Source of the DNA: Bacteroidota bacterium
Lineage (GTDB): Bacteria > Bacteroidota > Bacteroidia > Chitinophagales > Chitinophagaceae
Assembly: GCA_018268085.1 (NCBI GenBank)
Contig: JAFDXE010000019.1
Span: 1 to 64,000 of the forward strand
DNA: 64,000 nucleotides
Reading direction: 5' to 3'
Made by a program: the position numbers and the translations under genes. Below, piece after piece: positions 17,192 to 25,965 of the stretch; within the stretch, counting starts at the first letter, position 1; each line of letters opens with the position of its first letter. The notes under the pieces were generated by a model. It did not search any database. It had not been told where the DNA came from and was given only the letters and a program-made list of their open reading frames with translations.

Positions 17192-18640
17192 TTATTGATT
17201 GAGTTTTTCTGTGAGCATTTTATTTACCAGTTGCATGTCTGCTTTTCCCTTACTCATTTTTTTTACTTCACCTGCAAACAATCCTATAAGCCCTTTTTTA
17301 CCGGATTTATATTCTGCTACTTTACCGGGCATGTTATGTAAAACATCAGTTACCCACTGTTCAATAGCGCTGCTGTCGTTTTCCTGTACTACATTTAATG
17401 CTTTGGCTATTTGCAAAGGAGATGCCGAAGGATCGCTGATAAGCGCCTGTAAAATTTTTGTAGAAGCATTGCTGAAACTTACCTGGCCCTCTTCAACCAA
17501 AGAAATCAGTTCCGATAAGGTTTTATGCGGCACCGGGAAATCTGTTATGGAAATACCGTGCTCATTACAATACGATTTCAACGGCCCGAGCAGCCAATTG
17601 GCAATTGCTTTATACTTGCTGGTATATTGCCGAAGCGATTCAAAAAAATCTACATCTTCCTTATCGTTACAGATCGTTATTGCGTCGTATGTTGTTAATT
17701 GATAGTCCCGGATATATTGTTGTTTTACCTGTTCGGGTAAAGCAGGCAGCGCAGCGGCTATAGTATGGATATAATCATCAGTGATGTTAAATGGGGGTAA
17801 GTCAGGTTCGGGAAAATACCGGTAATCATCCGCTTCTTCTTTGCTCCTAAGCGAAAACGTTAGGTTCCTGTCGGCATCATAACTTCTTGTTTCCTGGATG
17901 ATGTTTTCGTTTTGTTCCATGATGCCGATCAGGCGGTTCGCTTCAATTTCTATTGCTCTTTTTACGTTGCGGATACTGTTGAGGTTTTTTACTTCAACCC
18001 TTTTTCCCAGTTTTGTTTCACCATGTAAACGAACAGACACATTTGCATCGCAACGCATACTTCCTTCTTCCATATTCCCATCGCATACATGCAGCCAGCG
18101 TACTATTTTCCGCAGTTCAGTTAAGAATGCGAATGCCTCATCGGCGCTGTGAAGATCGGGTTCCGTTACAATTTCCAGGAGCGGTACGCCTGCACGGTTT
18201 AAATCGATGCAGGTGAAATGTTCATCTGCATCATGAATGCTCTTGCCGGCATCTTCTTCAATATGTATCCTGTTGAGCCGGATGTTACGGGAGCCATCGT
18301 TTGTTTGTATGCTAACATGTCCGCCTTTGCAAATGGGGGCTGTATGCTGACTAACCTGGTAGCCCTTGGGCAGATCGGGATAAAAATAATTTTTACGGGC
18401 AAAATAATTAAATCGTTCTATCTCGCAATGAAGCGCTAGTCCGAGTGTAACCGCCAGTTCAATGGCTTTGCGGTTCATTACCGGCAGGGTTCCGGGGTGT
18501 GCCAATGAAATAGGACTTACCTGTGTGTTGGGCCCGGCGCCAAAAGTGGTGCTGTCGCTGCAAAACAATTTGCTTTTGGTGAGTAATTGTGCGTGTACTT
18601 CCAAACCAATTACTACCTGGTATTTCGGGGGTATGTTCAC
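17192..18640 (-). CDS. gatB: Asp-tRNA(Asn)/Glu-tRNA(Gln) amidotransferase subunit B
   Basis: GatB is the kinase and tRNA-binding subunit of GatCAB, which converts Glu-tRNA(Gln) or Asp-tRNA(Asn) to the amide forms for translation. Length is 482 aa. Signatures are VIGLEVHAQL at the start, the Zn/Mg region KLFCSDSTTFGAGPNTQVSP, SMRCDANVS and EVKNLNS, and a C-terminal YqeY-like tail from about 335. The start is GTG; no other usable codon lies upstream in frame. A TACTTTTG promoter box ends only four bases before this GTG, so the message may have almost no leader. gatA and gatC are not in the window. Confidence 0.97.
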   Translation of the reverse strand: MNIPPKYQVVIGLEVHAQLLTKSKLFCSDSTTFGAGPNTQVSPISLAHPGTLPVMNRKAIELAVTLGLALHCEIERFNYFARKNYFYPDLPKGYQVSQHTAPICKGGHVSIQTNDGSRNIRLNRIHIEEDAGKSIHDADEHFTCIDLNRAGVPLLEIVTEPDLHSADEAFAFLTELRKIVRWLHVCDGNMEEGSMRCDANVSVRLHGETKLGKRVEVKNLNSIRNVKRAIEIEANRLIGIMEQNENIIQETRSYDADRNLTFSLRSKEEADDYRYFPEPDLPPFNITDDYIHTIAAALPALPEQVKQQYIRDYQLTTYDAITICNDKEDVDFFESLRQYTSKYKAIANWLLGPLKSYCNEHGISITDFPVPHKTLSELISLVEEGQVSFSNASTKILQALISDPSASPLQIAKALNVVQENDSSAIEQWVTDVLHNMPGKVAEYKSGKKGLIGLFAGEVKKMSKGKADMQLVNKMLTEKLNQ

Positions 18641-18644
18641 GCGG

Positions 18645-18652
18645 CAAAAGTA
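18645..18652 (-). promoter_or_regulatory. -7 promoter box (TACTTTTG) abutting the gatB start
   Basis: Exact TAnnTTTG match whose last G is five bases from the G of the GTG start. With the usual 4-7 nt from box to transcription start, transcription would begin at or next to the start codon. Confidence 0.5.
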
Positions 18653-18705
18653 GATAAAAGGAATTAATTAGCTCATCCGCTCATTATAGCATCGGCTAAA
18701 TAAAA

Positions 18706-18731
18706 AACCGTTTCTTATTATCGAAACGGTT
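18706..18731 (-). terminator. rho-independent terminator of the PDZ-protein gene
   Basis: 9-bp stem aaccgtttc / gaaacggtt with an 8-nt loop; on the minus strand it is followed by a run of T. It lies 46 bp past the stop of the PDZ gene. Confidence 0.8.
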
Positions 18732-18777
18732 CTTCCCTGGCTTTACTTTTTTGTTGGGTTGTTTTTCAATGGGATTT

Positions 18778-19845
18778 TTATAAATTGGTTGTCTTTAACT
18801 TTTTTGGAATTTTGATTGTGAAAGTCATTTCACTGCCGCCGCGTAGTACTTTAATAGGATAAGTACCTTTCTCCCGGTTTTCCATGAACTGATCTCTTGC
18901 TTCATCTGTATTCTTTACTTTTTCATCTCCCACCTGTATAATGATGTCATCTTTTTTAATTCCGGCAATAGCTGCAGTTGAGCTGTCTTCCACTTCTAAT
19001 ACCTTAACACCTTTTTCCTCTTCAGTGTCCTGGATTTTCAATCCGAGTTTAGGCCTGCTGAATGCCGCACCTTCGAAGTCGAATGGAACTTCACCTGAAA
19101 AATTACCTTTTAAATCCAGGTTCTGAAGTCCCCTTAATGTTTCAGCTCTGAGCTGGTCATCGTTAAATTGGAAAGGCATGGTAAAAGTTTTGTATGAACC
19201 ATCCGGTGAACTGAATGAATAACTTTTTACCATTGAATTCTTTCTCTCGCCGAGCGTAGCTTTTACCGTTTTTTCCTTTCCCTCTCTTTTATAAGTGATC
19301 TTCACTTCATCGTTGGGTTTTTTTGTATTCACTGCATCAAACAGAGACTGCGGACCGTCGATTTTACTGTTACCGAATTTCGTGATGATATCTCCTTTCT
19401 GTAAACCGGCTTTTCCTGCGGCTGATTCTTTGTTTACTTCATCAGTTATTTTTGCACCTTCATCTGTTTTTTCGGTACTAACGCCCAGGAATGGACGCTT
19501 TTCTCCATCGTTGCTCCAGGCCATATTGCCATCGCCGGAATTTTCACCGAAATCGTCGCCGAATACAAATGTCCTGGGCCTGTCGCCGTTCCTGATGATC
19601 ATTTTTCTTTTATTAACCGTAACATCATCATCTGTAAACTCCGACAACGGTTTGCCATTGATCGTGATCTTGTCGCCATCGATACGGATATCAAGATGGG
19701 CATCTTTCGAATTGTTTCTGCGAATGATTATTTCTTCTGCTTCTTTTTTCTCCTTGTCTTTTCCCTTTGGGTTCTCCTGTGCATCGGCCTTGTAACCGAA
19801 TAATATGAATATCCAGGGAAAGAAGGCTAATAACGCTTTTTTCAT
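18778..19845 (-). CDS. periplasmic protein with two PDZ domains
   Basis: A 355-aa exported protein with signal peptide ending near KADAQ. A Lys/Glu-rich segment follows, then a short beta region (LDIRIDGDKITINGKPL). PDZ domain 1 spans about 115-200 (FLGVSTEKTDEGAKITDEV, AAGKAGLQKGDIITKF) and PDZ domain 2 about 268-345 (PKLGLKIQDTEE, AAIAGIKKDDIIIQVGDEKV). There is no protease domain, so it is not a DegP homologue; PDZ pairs usually bind C-termini or unfolded segments. It has its own promoter box at 19881-19888 and a terminator, so it is monocistronic. The upstream region carries a 12-bp direct repeat around the promoter. Confidence 0.85.
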   Translation of the reverse strand: MKKALLAFFPWIFILFGYKADAQENPKGKDKEKKEAEEIIIRRNNSKDAHLDIRIDGDKITINGKPLSEFTDDDVTVNKRKMIIRNGDRPRTFVFGDDFGENSGDGNMAWSNDGEKRPFLGVSTEKTDEGAKITDEVNKESAAGKAGLQKGDIITKFGNSKIDGPQSLFDAVNTKKPNDEVKITYKREGKEKTVKATLGERKNSMVKSYSFSSPDGSYKTFTMPFQFNDDQLRAETLRGLQNLDLKGNFSGEVPFDFEGAAFSRPKLGLKIQDTEEEKGVKVLEVEDSSTAAIAGIKKDDIIIQVGDEKVKNTDEARDQFMENREKGTYPIKVLRGGSEMTFTIKIPKKLKTTNL

Positions 19846-19861
19846 AACTATAATTTTAATG

Positions 19862-19916
19862 TACGAAACTTTTAGTACTTCAAAACTACAGGGAAAATTT
19901 TAAATACGAAACTTTT
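19862..19916. promoter_or_regulatory. 12-bp direct repeat flanking the PDZ-gene promoter
   Basis: tacgaaactttt occurs exactly at 19862-19873 and again at 19905-19916, 43 bp apart, with the promoter box between them. Such spacing (about four helical turns) is what a looping or paired operator would show. Confidence 0.4.
19881..19888 (-). promoter_or_regulatory. -7 promoter box (TAGTTTTG) of the PDZ gene
   Basis: Exact TAnnTTTG match on the minus strand, 36 nt ahead of the ATG. Confidence 0.55.
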
Positions 19917-19952
19917 CGGGGATTTTTATTTTTCTTTAACTTTTAAGGCAGT

Positions 19953-20837
19953 TTACAGGATCTCTGCAACATGGCGGTGGATATTTTCCGAGATCTTATT
20001 GGTGGGCACATCATTATCATCGCCACCGAAGGGATCTTCTATCTCTTCTGCAATGATTTCAAGGCTGGCCAATACATAAAAAATAAAAGCAACAACAGGT
20101 ATTACATAATAACCCAGGTTAAACACATACCCGAAAGGCAAAGTCATTACATAGAAGAAAATGAATTTTTTGATGAATACGCTGTACGAATAGGGGATAG
20201 GTGTGTTTTTGATCCGCTCACAGGCGCCACAAATGTCGGTGAAAGACTGTAGCTCGGCATTAAGTACGATCAGTTGATTGCCATCAATTTTTTTATCTGC
20301 ATACAATTGACCGATATGGTTAAACATTAACCGGGCAATCTGGTTGGGCACATGTTTCTGCTGGTCGAGTTGTTCAAAGAATTTCTGATGATCGGATGTT
20401 TCAAATAATGCGATCCTGGTTTTTTCTGCCTTCAGGTGGTTGTGTAACGCATACGCATAGGCGGGAATTATTTTTCTGAAAAATGCTCTCTGTTCCTTTT
20501 CATCCGGTGACAACATCACGGATAATTTTATAGCAAGGTTCCTGCTGTTATTAACCAGTCCGCCCCAGAGTTTACGTCCTTCCCACCAGCGGTCATAAGC
20601 TGTATTGGTGCGAAACACCAGCAGCATGGATATGGCAAACCCCAGCAAGGAGTGCATAACGGGAATATTCTTCACGAAACTTTTATCTGAAAGCTTCAGG
20701 TATTCCAATTCTACATAAGCTATCACCCACGAGTACACGCAGATACCCATTAACAACGGGAACAATTTACGAAATGTGTCTGCCTTATGCAGCCTGAAAA
20801 TAAATGTAAACCACTCTTTGGGATTGTAATTGATCAT
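19953..20837 (-). CDS. bestrophin-like (UPF0187) membrane channel
   Basis: A 294-aa membrane protein of the bestrophin/RFP-TM family, whose bacterial members form pentameric ion channels. The family core is clear: an amphipathic start (PKEWFTFIFRLHKADTFRKL), a first helix pair (about 29-46 and 62-78), the very conserved RTNTAYDRWWEGRKLWGGLV near 76, and a second helix pair near 220-260 followed by an acidic tail (EEIEDPFGGDDND), the usual C-terminal signature. It follows the GNAT gene by 33 bp on the same strand and may be cotranscribed with it. Confidence 0.92.
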   Translation of the reverse strand: MINYNPKEWFTFIFRLHKADTFRKLFPLLMGICVYSWVIAYVELEYLKLSDKSFVKNIPVMHSLLGFAISMLLVFRTNTAYDRWWEGRKLWGGLVNNSRNLAIKLSVMLSPDEKEQRAFFRKIIPAYAYALHNHLKAEKTRIALFETSDHQKFFEQLDQQKHVPNQIARLMFNHIGQLYADKKIDGNQLIVLNAELQSFTDICGACERIKNTPIPYSYSVFIKKFIFFYVMTLPFGYVFNLGYYVIPVVAFIFYVLASLEIIAEEIEDPFGGDDNDVPTNKISENIHRHVAEIL

Positions 20838-20870
20838 GCCGTTTGTTTTGAACCGGTTTACATGGGAATA

Positions 20871-21374
20871 CTAAGGAGTAGCAATATAGGTCTTTACCGG
20901 GCAGTCATCTATAATGGATTCCGATACATACCGCATACCTATTTTCTCCAGCACTTTTAAAGATGCCAGGTTCTCCACATGTGCACAGGCTGTAATTTCT
21001 TTTAAAAGGAGTTCCTGCAAACCATAATTGAGTGTGTGTTGTGCGGCTTCTGTTGCATATCCCTTGCCCCAGTGTTTTTTCATGAAGCGGTAACCCAGGT
21101 CGATCTCGCCTGTATCCATATGGTATTTTAAACCACACCAGCCAATGAATTCTTCGCTATTGGTAATATAGGTAGCCCATCTGCCCAGGTTTTTTTCATA
21201 TTGTGGCAAGATGATGTTCTTTAAAATTTCTGTTGCATGCGCTTCATCCTGTAATGCCGGTTCGTGCAGGTATTTTAATACTTCGGGATCACTGTTTAGT
21301 TGTAACAACAAGTGCGCATCATCGGTGGTGAACCGACGAAGGTATAAACGGGGTGTTTGCAGAATTAATGACAT
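20871..21374 (-). CDS. GNAT-family N-acetyltransferase, RimJ/RimL type
   Basis: A 167-aa acetyltransferase. It opens LILQTPRLYLRRFTTDDA, the RimJ/RimL-like beginning, and carries the acetyl-CoA-binding region as KKHWGKGYATEAAQHTL, with ENLASLKVLEKIGM near the C-terminus. The target may be a ribosomal-protein N-terminus or a small molecule; it cannot be decided from sequence. It lies between alaS (131 bp upstream) and the bestrophin gene. Confidence 0.9.
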   Translation of the reverse strand: MSLILQTPRLYLRRFTTDDAHLLLQLNSDPEVLKYLHEPALQDEAHATEILKNIILPQYEKNLGRWATYITNSEEFIGWCGLKYHMDTGEIDLGYRFMKKHWGKGYATEAAQHTLNYGLQELLLKEITACAHVENLASLKVLEKIGMRYVSESIIDDCPVKTYIATP

Positions 21375-21480
21375 GATTTGTTAGCTGCGAATGCAGTTAA
21401 TTTTCTCTAAAAATTTTTTATGAAAACGATGAAGGAATATTTTCTCTTTACAATATTAATACCCACTTCAGCAATTAATC

Positions 21481-21505
21481 TACTTTAAACATTGTGTTTA
21501 AAGTA
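21481..21505 (-). terminator. AT-rich inverted repeat directly after alaS
   Basis: Perfect 10-bp inverted repeat tactttaaac / gtttaaagta with a 5-nt loop, beginning at the base after the alaS stop codon. The T-run usual for intrinsic terminators is missing, so it may be a weak terminator or a 3'-end stabilising hairpin. Confidence 0.45.
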
Positions 21506-24124
21506 TTACAACAGTGCTTTCACCACTTCGATCACTTCTTTCAGTTTGCCTGTTTCGGTTCCGCCTGCTGTTGCCAGTGTTGGCTGGCCGCCACCGCCGC
21601 CGTTGATCAGTTTGCTTACATGTTCTTTAATTATTTTTCCTGCATCAAGTTTTTTGGCGGTTACAACTGTTTCACTGATGCTGATGGCCACATTTGCTTT
21701 GCCACCAATATTGCAGCACAATACCACCAAATGATCATGAACATGGTGTTTGAGATCAAAGCATAATTTTTTCAATGCATCTGCATTAGGTACTTCAACG
21801 ATGTCGCCGATAAAACTTACATTATTGATGGTCTCATCTTTTTGCATCAGCTCATTTCTTATACCCACTAACTGTCTTGCTTCCAGCGATTCAATTCTTT
21901 TATTGAGTGAATTGTTTTCAGCAATCAACTGTTCAATTGATTTTAAAATATCTTTTGGATTTTTCAGCGCATCTTTTACCGAGCGTAATTCTTCTCCCTG
22001 TTTGCTTATTAAATCTTCCGCGGCTTTGCCACACACTGCTTCAATACGACGCACGCCGGCTGCCACTGCTCCTTCCGATTTTATTTTAAATAATCCAAGT
22101 TCCCCGGTATGGCCTACATGTGTTCCTCCACATAATTCTATTGAATATGAAGGGTCCATTATCACAACCCTTACCGTATCTGCATACTTCTCTCCGAACA
22201 AAGCCATGGCGCCCATTGCAATCGCGTCATCTTTGCTCATAGATTTAATCACTACGGGAATATTTTCTCTGATCTTTTCATTTACGGTTTGTTCTATGGC
22301 AGCCATTTCCTGGTCGGTAACTTTTGCAAAATGAGAGAAGTCGAAACGGGTATGCTCCTCATTCACCAAACTTCCTTTTTGGGCAACATGTGTTCCCAGT
22401 ACTTTTCTCAATGCAGCATGCATCAGGTGCGTTACACTATGATGCACCGTTATATTTTTACGCCGGTGTTTATCTACCCTTGCAGTTACTTCACCGCTCA
22501 TATCGTCCAGGATATTTTCTGCAAAGTGAATGATAAGGTCATTTTCTTTTTTTGTGTTGTCTATAGCCAGTTCGTTGTTATTAATAATGAGTACACCGGT
22601 ATCGCCTACCTGCCCGCCACTTTCGGCGTAGAAAGGTGTTTGTTCCAATACGACCTGGTATAATTCTTTACCTTTGCCTTTTACTTTGCGATACTTGAGG
22701 ATCTTTGTTTTTGTTTCCATTGTATCGTATCCTACAAAAGAACTGCTGTTGCTGTCATGTACAATCTGCCAGTCTTCAGTATCCATTGCAGTAGCAGCAC
22801 GGCTTCGGTCTTTCTGCGATTGCATTTCTTTATTGAATCCTTCTTCATCTACCGATAAATTATTTTCCTGGGCAATTAACCGTGTAAGATCTATCGGGAA
22901 TCCAAAAGTATCCAGCAGTTCAAAAGCATCTGCACCGCTTAAAGTACCGGTTGATTTTGCGGATGCAATCAGGCTGTCTATTCTTTTCAATCCTTTATCC
23001 AGCGTTCGTAAAAATGCTTCTTCTTCTTCCTTAATTACTTTGCTTACAAAATCCTGTTGTTTGAATAATTCCGGAAATACCTGTTCAAATTGTGCGGCCA
23101 GCACCGGAGTTAACTGGTGCAACAGCGGTTGTTTGTAATCGAGGTATGAAAAATAATACCGTACCGCTCTTCTTAAAATCCTGCGGATGACGTAACCGGC
23201 ACCGGTATTCGACGGAAGTTGTCCGTCGGCAATGGTAAAGGAAATAGCCCGGATATGATCGGCCAGTACACGGAAGGCGATGGATTGCTTGTCGTCGCCG
23301 GCGGTATATTTTTTACCTGTAATATTTTCTGTAGCGGCAATGGTGCCGGTAAATACATCTGTATCGTAATTACTTTGTTTCCCCTGCAATACCCTTACGA
23401 GTCTTTCAAATCCCATCCCGGTATCAACGTGCCTGGCCGGTAACTGTTCGAGGTTACCGTCTTTTTTACGGTTAAACTGGATGAATACATTGTTCCAGAT
23501 TTCAATCACCTGCGGATGGTCGTTGTTAACCAGCGAAGCTCCGCTCACCAGTTTCTTTTCTTCTTCCGGTCTGCAATCGGCATGTATTTCCGTGCAGGGG
23601 CCACAGGGACCGGTATCGCCCATCTCCCAGAAATTATCTTTTTTATTACCCAACAGGATATGATTTTCCGGAACGTATTTTTTCCATTCGTTCCAGGCTT
23701 CTTCATCTTTTGGCAGCCCTTCTTTTTCATCTCCTTCAAATACGGTAACGTATAGGTGCTCTTTCGGAATTTTATATACTTCGGTAAGCAACTCCCAACT
23801 CCAGGCAATGGCTTCTGCTTTAAAATAATCGCCAAAGCTCCAGTTACCCAGCATTTCAAACATGGTATGATGATAAGTATCCACACCTACTTCTTCCAGG
23901 TCGTTGTGTTTCCCGCTTACCCGTAAACATTTTTGCGTATCGGCAATGCGGGGCGAAGGTGCTGGTTTGTTACCAAGGAAATAATCTTTAAACTGGTTCA
24001 TCCCGGCATTGGTAAATAACAATGTTGGATCGTTCTTTACTACAATGGGTGCAGAAGGAACAATACTGTGTTGTTTGGAGCGGAAAAAATCCAGATACTG
24101 TTGCCTGATCTCAGAAGCCTTCAT
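21506..24124 (-). CDS. alaS: alanine-tRNA ligase
   Basis: Charges tRNA(Ala) and edits misacylated Ser and Gly. The protein is 872 aa, full length. The N-terminal class II catalytic domain begins MKASEIRQQYLDFF and includes PTLLFTNAGMNQFKDYFLG and GDTGPCGPCTEIH; the editing domain has HSVTHLMHAALR (HxxxH zinc motif) and ELCGGTHVGHTGELG; the C-Ala domain ends with GGGGGQPTLATAGG. Two adjacent ATG codons are possible (24127 or 24124); the second matches the family. The gene is divergent from the M23 peptidase gene. Confidence 0.98.
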   Translation of the reverse strand: MKASEIRQQYLDFFRSKQHSIVPSAPIVVKNDPTLLFTNAGMNQFKDYFLGNKPAPSPRIADTQKCLRVSGKHNDLEEVGVDTYHHTMFEMLGNWSFGDYFKAEAIAWSWELLTEVYKIPKEHLYVTVFEGDEKEGLPKDEEAWNEWKKYVPENHILLGNKKDNFWEMGDTGPCGPCTEIHADCRPEEEKKLVSGASLVNNDHPQVIEIWNNVFIQFNRKKDGNLEQLPARHVDTGMGFERLVRVLQGKQSNYDTDVFTGTIAATENITGKKYTAGDDKQSIAFRVLADHIRAISFTIADGQLPSNTGAGYVIRRILRRAVRYYFSYLDYKQPLLHQLTPVLAAQFEQVFPELFKQQDFVSKVIKEEEEAFLRTLDKGLKRIDSLIASAKSTGTLSGADAFELLDTFGFPIDLTRLIAQENNLSVDEEGFNKEMQSQKDRSRAATAMDTEDWQIVHDSNSSSFVGYDTMETKTKILKYRKVKGKGKELYQVVLEQTPFYAESGGQVGDTGVLIINNNELAIDNTKKENDLIIHFAENILDDMSGEVTARVDKHRRKNITVHHSVTHLMHAALRKVLGTHVAQKGSLVNEEHTRFDFSHFAKVTDQEMAAIEQTVNEKIRENIPVVIKSMSKDDAIAMGAMALFGEKYADTVRVVIMDPSYSIELCGGTHVGHTGELGLFKIKSEGAVAAGVRRIEAVCGKAAEDLISKQGEELRSVKDALKNPKDILKSIEQLIAENNSLNKRIESLEARQLVGIRNELMQKDETINNVSFIGDIVEVPNADALKKLCFDLKHHVHDHLVVLCCNIGGKANVAISISETVVTAKKLDAGKIIKEHVSKLINGGGGGQPTLATAGGTETGKLKEVIEVVKALL

Positions 24125-24170
24125 CATGGTTCAATAAATTTATACTGGTTGCTGGTTGTTATTTACAGTT

Positions 24171-24178
24171 TATATTTG
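24171..24178 (+). promoter_or_regulatory. -7 promoter box (TATATTTG) of the M23 peptidase gene
   Basis: Exact TAnnTTTG match on the plus strand in the alaS/M23 divergent region, 81 nt before the ATG at 24260. Confidence 0.5.
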
Positions 24179-24259
24179 TACAGGTTGCCAGATAGTTTGT
24201 AAAAGCTGCAATTTAATAATTAACTACCGTTTTAAGACCTTCGCAGGCCTTTGGTAATT

Positions 24260-25234
24260 ATGAAAAAAATAAAATACTACTATAATACACATACGCTGCG
24301 ATACGAGAAGCTTGTAACGCCGCTGCGTGTAAAATTGTTGCGTTTTTTCGGATTATTGTCTGCCCTCGTTGTAAGTTCTGCTATTGTGATTTACCTGTAT
24401 AACCGTTTTTTTCCTAAACCATCTGATATAGAATCGAACAGGCGTTTTGAAGCGTTGAATGATGATTACAAAACGATCAAAACAAAAGTAAAAACTTTGC
24501 AGGACCAGATGGCGGAACTGGAGAAGCGGGATAACCAGGTGTATCGTTCCATATTTGAATCCAATCCTTTACCCGATAGTGCCCGTGCAAAACTGATTGA
24601 GAAACAAAAAGAGCTCGATAAAATATCTGCCATGGATGATAATACCATTGCAAAAGATATTGCTGCCCAGTTGAACAATATCACTGCAAGAATTGCCTAC
24701 CAGTTCCAGAGTTATGATTCTATTTCAAAACTTATTCAGCGGCAAGACGTAAAACTCGCCAGCATCCCTGCCATTCAACCCGTAAGCAATAAACAACTCG
24801 ACAGAATTGCCAGCGGTTTTGGTATGCGTATCGACCCGGTGTATGGTACGCCAAAAATGCATAAAGGGCTCGATTTTACTGCACCACAGGGCACGCCGAT
24901 TTATGCAACCGGCAACGGAACGGTGAGTGAGGCCGGGTTCTCTGAAGGAGGTTATGGCAATCATGTTGAAATAAATCATGGATATGGTTATGAAACCGTG
25001 TACGGTCATATGGTTCGGGTAAAAGTAAGACGCGGACAAAAAGTAAAACGGGGGGATGTGATCGGCTGGGTGGGCAGTACTGGAAAAAGTACCGGGCCAC
25101 ATTGCCATTATGAAGTGCATATCAATGGAAATGCTGTAGATCCTGTGTATTTCTTTTACAATGATCTGAACGCCGAACAATATGATCGATTACTGAAAAT
25201 AGCAGCAACGGGTAGTGCCAAAAGTTTTGATTAA
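24260..25234 (+). CDS. M23-family murein endopeptidase with coiled coil
   Basis: A 324-aa membrane-anchored LytM-type protein that would cut or regulate cutting of peptidoglycan cross-bridges. A single helix near 27-47 is followed by a coiled coil (about 55-160) and then the LytM domain, with zinc ligands in HKGLD and the GPHCHYEV (HxH) motif, so it looks catalytically intact. A TTG nine bases upstream would extend it by three residues (MVI), but ATG at 24260 gives the usual MKKIKYYYNTHTLRYEK opening of this Bacteroidota subfamily. Confidence 0.92.
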   Translation: MKKIKYYYNTHTLRYEKLVTPLRVKLLRFFGLLSALVVSSAIVIYLYNRFFPKPSDIESNRRFEALNDDYKTIKTKVKTLQDQMAELEKRDNQVYRSIFESNPLPDSARAKLIEKQKELDKISAMDDNTIAKDIAAQLNNITARIAYQFQSYDSISKLIQRQDVKLASIPAIQPVSNKQLDRIASGFGMRIDPVYGTPKMHKGLDFTAPQGTPIYATGNGTVSEAGFSEGGYGNHVEINHGYGYETVYGHMVRVKVRRGQKVKRGDVIGWVGSTGKSTGPHCHYEVHINGNAVDPVYFFYNDLNAEQYDRLLKIAATGSAKSFD

Positions 25235-25273
25235 CTTTATACCATACCGGTGTTACCTGTTTACCCGAAAAGG

Positions 25274-25281
25274 TATTTTTG
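25274..25281 (+). promoter_or_regulatory. -7 promoter box (TATTTTTG) of the MerR gene
   Basis: Exact TAnnTTTG match, 69 nt before the ATG at 25351. Confidence 0.5.
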
Positions 25282-25350
25282 CAAAGATCATGATGGTTTA
25301 GTTTTTTTTATCCATTTGAAAAATGGTCGGGCACCTTTAAATTATTTATT

Positions 25351-25944
25351 ATGCCATTGAAACAATCTGCCTTCGATTTTGATTTTATCCCGGACAACAA
25401 TCCGGATGAAAACAAGTCTGCCGTTAATGAGCCAGCAGCTCCGGAAACAAAAAGCAACTTGCCTATCGACCTGGGTGATGATGTTGTTTATAAACCAAAA
25501 GATGAAACATTGGTAACAAGGTCGAAGCGCCAGGTAAATAAAATTCCCAAAAAATCACAACGAGGCAGAATGCGTATAAGTGATATGAGCGCATTGGCTG
25601 AATTGGTGGATGTACCTGAAGACGCTATTTTGTTTGGAAAAAGATATTATACCATTAGTGAGGTATCAGATATGTTTAAGGTAAATCAATCATTGATACG
25701 TTTCTGGGAAAATGAGTTTACTAATTTAAAACCGAAGAAAAATGCAAAAGGGGATCGCTTTTTCAGACCCGAAGATGTGAAAAACCTGAAGCTGATATAT
25801 CACTTGCTGAGAGAAAGAAAGTACACAATCGAAGGTGCTAAAGAATTTTTGAAGAAAAGTAAAAATGCGGATAAGAAATTTGAGATGATTGAATCGTTGA
25901 AAGATCTGAAACAATTTCTTTACGAGTTAAAAGCTAATTTATAA
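25351..25944 (+). CDS. MerR-family transcriptional regulator
   Basis: A 197-aa DNA-binding protein. Residues about 1-80 are an acidic then basic low-complexity arm; the MerR helix-turn-helix is at about 105-175, from YYTISEVSDMFKVNQSLIRF to the wing with FRPEDVKNLKLIYHLLRERK and TIEGAKEFLKK. There is no C-terminal ligand-binding domain and no Cys cluster, so metal sensing is unlikely. The single-domain form with a long N-terminal arm is common in this phylum; its targets are unknown. It ends 21 bp from the convergent TonB-receptor gene. Confidence 0.9.
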   Translation: MPLKQSAFDFDFIPDNNPDENKSAVNEPAAPETKSNLPIDLGDDVVYKPKDETLVTRSKRQVNKIPKKSQRGRMRISDMSALAELVDVPEDAILFGKRYYTISEVSDMFKVNQSLIRFWENEFTNLKPKKNAKGDRFFRPEDVKNLKLIYHLLRERKYTIEGAKEFLKKSKNADKKFEMIESLKDLKQFLYELKANL

Positions 25945-25965
25945 ATAGCTTTTTCGTTTCACAGC

